Source of the DNA: Ailanthus altissimus
Taxonomy: Eukaryota; Streptophyta; Magnoliopsida; Sapindales; Simaroubaceae
DNA length: 64,000 nucleotides
Direction: 5' to 3'
Assembly (NCBI GenBank): GCA_946807835.1
Contig: OX327695.1
Span: forward strand, 25,712,501 to 25,776,500
Shown: positions 57,650 through 64,000 of the stretch, in pieces
How the letters are laid out: each line of letters starts with the position of its first letter
Numbering within the stretch: position 1 is the stretch's first letter
The notes under the pieces: generated by a model
Told to the model about the DNA's origin: nothing
What the model saw: only the letters and a program-made list of their open reading frames with translations
The model's database searches: none
Made by a program: the position numbers and the translations under genes

Positions 57650-58105
57650 AGCAAGATATAAAAGATTAAGATTATTAATGATTATTAATATACATGATAA
57701 AGTACGTTGGTTAATTGAAGCAAATGTTCAATTGGCAGACGAGTTTTCAGACTCATTAATTTTCTAAATGCCTAACTCAGGTAAAAGCTCTTTTATAAAA
57801 AAAACGAAGGGCAAAAAGATTAAGTGTTTATTACAAGTGTGCACGAATAACTTGTAACACGCGTTGCTGCACTTTAGGAATGCTATCTGTAAATCTCGAA
57901 GATAAAATTAGGTTCATTAAAGATGACCTTAGTAAGGAGTCTTTAGATGATATCTTATTGACTCTTGAGACACATCCTAGTGGATATGTGTATATTGTAA
58001 TTTGTGAATTATGGGATATATTCCTAAAGGAACATAAGCGGTACAGTCTTAAAAATCTGACTTTAAAAGATCCTGTTTGCCAATTTATAAATTGGATGGA
58101 AAGCT
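57650..58105 (+). repeat. Right arm of the 450-bp inverted repeat
   Basis: Inverted partner of 53700-54150, 3.5 kb away across the pol remnant. It carries the longer version of the shared reading frame (57802-58143). Confidence 0.85.
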
Positions 58106-58143
58106 TATCCCCGACCCATAGAGGGTGTTTAAGCCGTTTCTAG
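57802..58143 (+). CDS. Unrecognised conserved ORF in the inverted arm
   Basis: Open for 114 codons with an internal ATG at 57880 that gives an 87-residue protein (starts MLSVNLEDKIRF, contains LSKESLDDILLTLETHPSGY and LKDPVCQFINWMESL). The upstream part is basic with clustered Cys (RLSVYYKCARITCNTRCCT), perhaps metal binding. The same frame can be followed in the left arm (minus strand, about 53925 to 53715) with mostly conservative replacements, interrupted there by two stops. This suggests that a real protein was encoded before the duplication. I do not recognise the family. It sits between Athila pol and the LOG-like fragment, where Athila-group elements often have an extra ORF, but nothing env-like (signal peptide, membrane segment) is visible. 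Confidence 0.4.
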   Translation, partial: KRRAKRLSVYYKCARITCNTRCCTLGMLSVNLEDKIRFIKDDLSKESLDDILLTLETHPSGYVYIVICELWDIFLKEHKRYSLKNLTLKDPVCQFINWMESLSPTHRGCLSRF

Positions 58144-58419
58144 ACATAAAACCAGAGGAAGATGTAAGCTACAATAACAACTATTTGTACATATTTACTG
58201 TAACTGTTATTTTTAAATGTTTTATTTCAATCTCAAACGTCTTCTCTAACAACAACCAACTACAATAGCTTATTTGAAAAATTTTGCATTTAAAGCTTAA
58301 TCTTATCCATTAACAACCAACTACCCATATAACTTTACATTGTAACACCTTTTGGCTCTATAAACACACTACGTTATTTCTGCATTTTCATACAAATTTA
58401 AAATAATTTAAAGGAAATT
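58144..58419 (+). promoter_or_regulatory. Possible promoter of the LOG-like fragment
   Basis: TATAAACA at 58359-58366 stands about 55 bases before ATG 58420. Upstream is a region with repeated AACAACCAACTAC (58250 and 58312). Between TATA and ATG is a short leader (ACACTACGTTATTTCTGCATT). The arrangement looks like a normal plant core promoter; activity is not shown. Confidence 0.35.
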
Positions 58420-58743
58420 ATGAGTGTAATAATGGAATGAACATTAACTCATAAATTCACAAAAATTTGTATCTTTTATAGATCTAGCCTTGAAAAAATT
58501 AGAGAGTTTGTAGAAGCAACAGAAATTCTTGGTAAGGTGTTAGCAAAGCAAAAAAATCATTTAGTATATGGGAGAGGTAGTCATGGATTAATAGGGTGTG
58601 TGGCAACAGCTGCACAAAATAAAGACAGTCGAGTTTTAGGTATTATATCGAAAGCTCTAGGTATTGGAAATATTGTAGGAAAAATAATTGGAGATGAGTT
58701 ACAGGTACCATCAATGCATGAGCAAATGTCTCTTATGCTTTAA
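58420..58743 (+). pseudogene. LOG-type cytokinin-activating enzyme, N-terminal half
   Basis: Starting at ATG 58420 the frame reads MSVIME, one in-frame TGA (58438-58440), then TLTHKFTKICIFYRSSLEKI, EILGKVLAKQKNHLVYGRGSHGLIG, VLGIISKALGIGNIVGKIIG and VPSMHEQMSLML, ending at TAA 58741-58743. LOG enzymes (cytokinin riboside 5'-monophosphate phosphoribohydrolases) have ICVFCGS, LVYGGGS.GLMG and VLGIIPKAL at these places and then PGG.GT.EE, which is absent here: only about 100 of 200-odd residues remain. No intron is visible in the piece. It lies inside the Athila 3' region, so capture by the element or insertion next to a dying gene are both possible. It cannot be a functional enzyme. Confidence 0.72.
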
Positions 58744-60090
58744 CTCTATGTCTACAACCTCTCTACTTTTGTATATTTTTAAGTATTTTGTGTGGATTAT
58801 TTTATTTTGTTGTAGGTTTTATTTTTAATTATATTTCAGGTGATATCTTTTATACTTTATTATTTTTATATTTTGACATTAAGGACAATGTCTCAATCTG
58901 GTTGAGGGGGCGGGGGGCACTAGTTGATATATAATGTTAGTGTTAATTTTTGCTATCACTTTGTTCTTGCAAAACAAATTTTCATCATGAATAGCGGGAG
59001 TAAAAAGTTCATTTATGCACTCTTAAGACGCATTTTAGTTCTAGAAAGATATAGTAAATAGTACATTACTGAACTTTTAAAACACATTCTAATTAATTTA
59101 TTTTTAATGCATTTCATGTACATTTGTTTGTTGCTTATGTTCTTGGTAACTCTTGTATAAATAAATTTGTTTTACTATTGAAGTATGATTTTAAAATTGT
59201 TTAGTTTAAGTCACTTTTTCTATCTAGATTACTAAAAAATAACTTTTAAAATCATTTCTTGAGCACAATACTAAATCTTGTTGTAAAATAGATAATTCTA
59301 TATATATAGCTAAGATAATTTCTATGTTTAAGTATACATATTCTTTTATAAACTCACACATCTTTTGTAAGTGAGTGAAGAGATTTAAGATAATAACTTA
59401 CGATGTTTCATTAATAATTTTGAAATAGTTAATTTTGTTTAGAATGACACTATTTGGGATGAGGAATGATTTGCTTGCTTAGTTGAAGGATAATAAAAAA
59501 TTATAAAAAAAGATTATGGTGAGAAATTACTATTATTTTGTAATGATTCCTTATGTTTAAAAGAAGTATAAAAAAATAAAATTAAAGAAGTCAATTCAGT
59601 TTAATAAAGTCTTCATTAAATTTTAGAAGACAAAAGTTATTATGAAGTAATTTTATCACCGAACTCTATTCGTAATATTCGCATAAGATAATTAAAGTCC
59701 TGAAGCTAGCATATGGTAAGAATAGTTTGACTCTAAACAATTAATTTTTTTATCTTTGAATCAATGTTAGTTTGTTTATCTATCCTTAAATGTAACATTT
59801 TCCTAAGCGATTATCTATTTTCAAACTCTGTGAGTGAAATTCTAGCCCTTTAAATAATTATTCACCAGTAAGGATATGGAGTTAAAGCTTTACTTGAAGA
59901 AAATTTTCAAGGCTATATATATTGTGGTTTGTGGTAAGAAGACTTCGACTTAATTCACACACACGCAATTTTGAAAGTTATAATTGAAATAACCTTAATA
60001 GCTATTGTGATCTTTTACTAACATTTTATTTGAAATACTTAAGTAGTGTTTAAATTTTTTTTATGCTTGAATTGCTAGGGACTAGCAATA
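58744..60090 (+). other. Athila-like 3' untranslated region
   Basis: No gene. 58875-58918 holds the motif GACATTAAGGACAATGTCTC followed by a G-rich run (GAGGGGGCGGGGGG), the same kind of signature found at 17155-17190 in the other gypsy element. The rest is AT-rich. Confidence 0.6.
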
Positions 60091-60106
60091 AGCTAGTTAG
60101 GGGGTG
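60091..60106 (+). promoter_or_regulatory. Athila-like polypurine tract
   Basis: AGCTAGTTAGGGGGTG directly before TGATAAACACTTG, the presumed LTR start. Confidence 0.6.
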
Positions 60107-60465
60107 TGATAAACACTTGAAATTATATATTTAATAAAGGTTTTATATTATTGTTTTGCATTACTAGTGTTATTAACCTCCTAAACTTAAGCATTTTAAT
60201 AATATTATACCTAATTAGCTTTTAACTATTTTGTGGTAGGTTTGGTAAAATAGGTATAACTTTTTACTTAAAAATTCAATTGGAGTGATTCTTAATCCTA
60301 TGAAGAGCTGACTTAATGGGATAAAATATTGAATTTCACAAGAAATTTGTAATTTGAGTATTTGGAGGGTGAAAAATAGCCTAGAAGAGTACTAATCTGC
60401 AGTACATGCCCAGTCTAAACAGTTTTTAGTTTTTGGCCCATAACTAGAGAAATACGTATCTAATA
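60107..60465 (+). repeat. Athila-like 3' LTR start; left arm of an inverted repeat
   Basis: Begins TGATAAACACTTGAAATTAT after the polypurine tract. It matches the reverse complement of 60994-61353 over about 360 bases (for example TTTTGCATTACTAGT, GAGTGATTCTTAATCCTATGAAGAGCTGA, TCTGCAGTACA). Confidence 0.78.
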
Positions 60466-60993
60466 TATATGATACAAATCAATTTGGAAAGATAAGAGAC
60501 GTATCTACAATTTTGATAAAATAAATACTTCATATATAAATTTGCTTAACTTACGAATGGAACATTAAATTCTAAAATAAAAGTTGAAGTATATCTTATT
60601 ATCTTACCAAGAGTTTCACCCTTTCACCTTAACAAAATAAAAATTACTTGGATATAATAAAATTAAAGGAAAAGAAAAAAGATGGAAGAAGAGATAATAT
60701 GAACTTTATAATAATAAACAAAATAATAATAATACTACAAAGAGATAATATAAAAGATAAGTTTTTTGAACTAAAATCTAACTCTCTAATTACATGCTTT
60801 AGGCATAAACAGGCAACCTATTTATAGAAAAATATGGATATACAAGATAAATGAGGATTAAACTACTTGAATGATAAAAGTCAATGAGGGAGGTAAGTAA
60901 TATGCACTGAGTATCATTAATGCACCCACTTGATTGTCTAATTTAGAATTGATATAATCCAAATTAGCTTCCACTCAAAAAATCAAAGTTGTA
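60466..60993. other. Spacer of the LTR inverted repeat
   Basis: About 530 bases, AT-rich, no gene. Weak homology between the two sides continues a little way into the spacer (CTACAAYTTTGAT on both sides), with a gap of about 45 bases. Confidence 0.5.
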
Positions 60994-61353
60994 GTATTAG
61001 ATACGTATTTCTCTAGTCATGAGCCAAATACTGAAGACTGTTCGAACTGAGCTTGTACTGCAGATTGATACTCTTCTAGGCCATTTTTTACCCTCTAAAT
61101 ACTCGAATTAAAAATTCGTTGTAAAATTTAATATTTTATCTTATTAAATCAGCTCTTCATAGGATTAAGAATCACTCTGATTGGATTCTTAAGTAGAAAA
61201 TTATGCCCATTTTATCGAATATACCACAAAAAATTAAAAGCCAATTATGTACAATATTATAAAAAAATACTTAAGTTAGGGAGGTTAATGTACTAGTAAT
61301 GCAAAACAATAATGTAAAACTCTTATTAAATGTGTAATTTCAAGTATTCATCA
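60994..61353 (-). repeat. Inverted LTR start; right arm
   Basis: Reverse-complement copy of the LTR start at 60107, ending in CAAGTATTCATCA (the complement of TGATGAATACTTG). No polypurine tract flanks it on the minus strand, unlike the left arm. Confidence 0.78.
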
Positions 61354-61830
61354 AATAGAAATCATAACTTTTTGTCTTTTCATTTGCTTTTTCAAGACAA
61401 AGTGATTGAGTTAATCTTTTTGTAGTTATATACAAGAAATTCAAATCTTTAACGAGGCTACTAAAGAAAGTTCAAACAAATCATACATAAAATAATTATT
61501 TTACTAATTTCATGCTCTTATGGTGCTTCATTGGTGAAAATAACTCCATTGTTGAGTAGATCACAAAATTTAGAGTCCGGCGATACTCACGGTAAATTAT
61601 TTCGTTGTCGATCAACAGTTGGTCAACGCTTATCAACATCGGTTAATGCTAGTCAACGACCGGTTAACACTAATCAACTGTTGATCAAGGGTACTGTAGT
61701 AATTGTAGTGATTACCATCCAACTTAATAAAAAAAGTTAACAGTGATGGGTGTATTTACGTATTTTTGAAATCAGAGAAACTAAAGTGTCACTTTAAAAA
61801 AAAAACTTAGGGTCCAGTTATCCTTTATCC
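61354..61830. repeat. Dispersed repeat with hairpin and W-box cores
   Basis: 61610-61620 (GATCAACAGTT) and 61676-61686 form an 11-bp inverted repeat. Between them are two TTGAC cores on the minus strand (61622-61626, 61652-61656) and several near-copies (ATCAAC, GTTAAC). 61640-61830 is an inverted relative of 50451-50620. No supported gene; the 69-codon frame across it is incidental. Confidence 0.55.
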
Positions 61831-62299
61831 TTTAATAATTTAATTACACACAATTGTTTATAAAATCATATATAAAAATTAAACCAGTATAAAAATAACT
61901 AATTAAAGATAGTGAAATATTTGGGAATAGCTAAAAAATATGGGCTATTTTGTAATTTAATTAAGTATACAATTTTATAATTTTTGTAATCAAATAATTA
62001 AAGAAAAGTTTCCTTAATAAATTTAATTTCATAATTTTCTTGCTCAACTATTCCTACAATATTCATTTTATCAACATTCTAACCTATTTTATCTCATAAT
62101 TCTCTGGAAAATGAAAGTGGTGAACGGTGATAATGTTTGATTTCTTCAACTTTAAGAAACGTATACGATGAATTTGAAATTGTTAATTTTAATTATTAGT
62201 TATAAATTATAAAAATTAATAATGAAATTATATAGTTAGATTTTGTGAAAAAACAAATTTCATAAAATCTAGTAGGAAAATGTATTTGATGAAAAATAA
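61831..62299. other. Intergenic, no gene seen
   Basis: AT-rich sequence without supported features. Confidence 0.5.
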
Positions 62300-63120
62300 A
62301 TCGAATGAATTTTTTAAAAAAATTAATATTGTTCCTCATGAAAATCTCAAAGGTTCAATTTGTAGACTCATAACCTACTTCACTCAAAAAGGCAAGTCCA
62401 AAGGCCAAACATATAGGCCTATAGCTAACTCCACTCAGAGAGTCAGGCCCAATAACTTGGAACCTGCTCGAAATATCATTTTATCGCTATAACTAGCTTG
62501 AAATTTGACAGTATGGGACCACGAATGCCTGACCCCGCACTTGGCTGCATCAGAAGCCTCGATCGAGTCAAAGCATCCCGAGCAGTTAGCAACACGGATA
62601 AGCCAAGCCACTCACCCACAAGCACTACTCTAGAGCTGCTTGAAATTTCAGAGAATGACGAGCAACTTTATCAATTAAACTACAAGATCGATCCTCAATC
62701 TTATGAGAGGTCCACATTAAGTCAAGCAACCTAAATTTGACAAGTCATTGTGAATGACAACCCGTGTCACCCTTAGAGAGAATCCTTTAATTTTGGAAAG
62801 CATTATCCCCCAAATCATGCCAAGTAATTAGGTGATAACCTGAACGACCACCTTCAGTTATGCCGAACAATCCAGTGATGACCTAAGTATCCACCCATGA
62901 AATCTTCAAGGCCCGATGCTATAAAAAAGGGAAAGACAATTAGAAACAGATTTTGATTTTCTAACTCTCTAAAAAAAAAAAAGAAATCTCTCACTATTTT
63001 CTAATTACTCCCCAACTATTCACCAAAAGGCTAACTTAAGTATCGGAGGGTCTTCACCGGAATCACCACCGACAGGATCATAACAAGAGTTTTTCTTAAT
63101 TTTTGCAGGAACCATTTAAG
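62300..63120 (+). repeat. Probable gypsy LTR (solo or partial)
   Basis: More GC-rich than its surroundings. It has a TATA box TATAAAAAAGG at 62920-62930, then after 100 bases CTAACTTAAGTATCGGAGGG, GTCTTCACCGGAA and CACCACCGACAGG, and finally TTTTTGCAGGAACC. This order (TATA, leader, TTAAG.ATCGGAG, TTTGCAGG) is the pattern of LTR 3' halves in Tat/Ogre-group gypsy elements. Boundaries and a partner LTR were not found. Confidence 0.5.
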
Positions 63121-63660
63121 CAAGAAATCTAGAAGGCCTAGGATCGCGCCCCCATCTAACAAAGCCCAAAGTTCTGTTTTCAAGTAAAATAAATTTAAAA
63201 CTGGTTAGCCCAAGAAAGCCATTTTTTCGGTCAATAAAGATCAAGCGAGGATTTGGCAAAGTAAATCTCGTGCGAGCACATTTGTTTGAATGAATCAATA
63301 GTAAAAGATTTATAATATATTAATCCTCCAAGTAAAGGTCTTGAGTTCCATTCTCCTATCCCGATATAAAAAAATAAAAATCTAACGCGAGTTTAATTAA
63401 CTGGACGATATTTGCAAGTAGAGGGATCATGTCATAAGGTGACCCTCACTTGTTAATTGTTTATTAGAAAAATGACTGTTGAACACCTTAATTTAGCTTA
63501 ATTATCTTAAACACTCTCTTAGTTTTAAAATTACCTAAAAGGCCTATATCTATTAATTCTTTTTATTTATTTTAATTGAAATAAGAGTAAAATAGTATTT
63601 AATTAATATTATAATGTGATATTGACATTTAATATGTCAATCAATCAATTATACTCATTA
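63121..63660. other. Intergenic, no gene seen
   Basis: Mixed sequence after the probable LTR, then AT-rich. AGGTCTTGAGTTCCATTCTC at about 63336-63355 recalls a tRNA-derived B box but is too weak to call. Confidence 0.4.
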
Positions 63661-63675
63661 TTAATAATTTTTAAT

Positions 63676-64000
63676 TTTTATCATCTTCTTCTTCTTTCTT
63701 CCATTGTTTTTTCTTCTTCTATTTTCTTTTTCCTCTTTCATTTTCTTTTTCTTCTTCCATTTTTTTCTTCTTAAGTAATGGCCACCATGACTCTTTCTAT
63801 ATTTTGTTTGTTTCCTCCCTAACGTTTGTCGTTTTGGTCAAACTTTGCTTTTCTCTTTAATATATTGTTTTATTTATGGTGGTTCATTGTTAGGTATTTG
63901 CTGCAAAGTGAGGAATCTTAACACTTTACAATTTGCTGCAAAAAAGATGGAAAGGAGAAGAAGAAAAAAAATTTGGAAAAAAATTTGAAAAGAAGAAGAA
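63676..64000. repeat. Pyrimidine tract and facing purine tract
   Basis: 63680-63775 is almost all C/T (TCTTCTTCTT-type units) and 63945-64000 almost all A/G (GAAGAAGAA-type units), so the two could pair as arms of an inverted repeat with a 170-base loop. It continues beyond the window. Confidence 0.6.

Noticed and set aside
62498..62734. 78-codon ORF with near-normal composition
   Set aside because: Lies within a probable gypsy LTR upstream of its TATA box; no domain recognised.
63336..63360. tRNA-like B box (GGTCTTGAGTTCCATTCTC), possible SINE
   Set aside because: No convincing A box at the right distance and no tRNA cloverleaf; a single weak match is not enough.
1..64000. CRISPR array, bacterial operons, rRNA or organelle DNA
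   Set aside because: No regularly spaced repeats with unique spacers, no Shine-Dalgarno-led gene runs and no rRNA-like sequence; all tandem repeats seen are minisatellites or LTR-internal.

Overview
The window looks like nuclear DNA of a flowering plant, probably a dicot, from a gene-poor, transposon-dense stretch such as pericentromeric or intergenic heterochromatin. The reasons are a strongly AT-rich base composition, stacked Ty1/copia and Ty3/gypsy LTR retrotransposons with tRNA-iMet and tRNA-Asp primer sites, hAT transposase remains, MITE-like inverted repeats, and one intact gene for a plastid-type thylakoid protein. There are no bacterial operons, no CRISPR array, and no tRNA or rRNA gene that I could support.

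Layout. 1-4859: a young minus-strand copia element (Copia-1) with both LTRs (one cut by the window edge) and a single gag-pol frame broken only by three nonsense codons; it may have cut into a host exon at 4860-4999. 5691-10488: an older plus-strand copia (Copia-2) full of stops. About 12180-28800: remains of a minus-strand copia (Copia-3) that has taken up a 167-bp MITE, a structurally complete pol-less gypsy element with TSD ATAAT (14515-20912), and a solo LTR that itself contains a second solo LTR of the same family (22155-24624, TSD ATCGT). About 29410-38240: a plus-strand copia (Copia-4) cut by two more solo LTRs of that family (TSDs CTAAG and GTTAT). 39285-43214: a broken minus-strand hAT transposase split by an unrelated solo LTR.

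44325-44828 holds the only convincing intact host gene: a 167-residue protein with a plastid-type N-terminus, hydrophobic segments and an internal 37-residue repeat, which I read as a DUF1118/RIQ-like thylakoid protein. After it come another same-family LTR-in-LTR nest (45523-49347), a long-TIR element carrying a GC-rich minisatellite (49560-50403), and a 217-bp tandem duplication (52244-52676).

53700-61353 is an Athila-like gypsy region with a decayed pol gene. It has two unusual features: a 450-bp inverted repeat around pol whose arms share a conserved unidentified reading frame, and the first half of a LOG-type cytokinin-activating enzyme gene lying between pol and the 3' LTR. The presumed 3' LTR start is followed by an inverted copy of itself. 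The last 2.6 kb holds a W-box-rich hairpin, a probable gypsy LTR and purine/pyrimidine tracts.

Most of the biology here is transposon history: at least five superimposed insertion layers, ordered by target-site duplications. Only the DUF1118-like gene is likely to serve the plant; the LOG fragment and the inverted-arm ORF are the points most worth following up.
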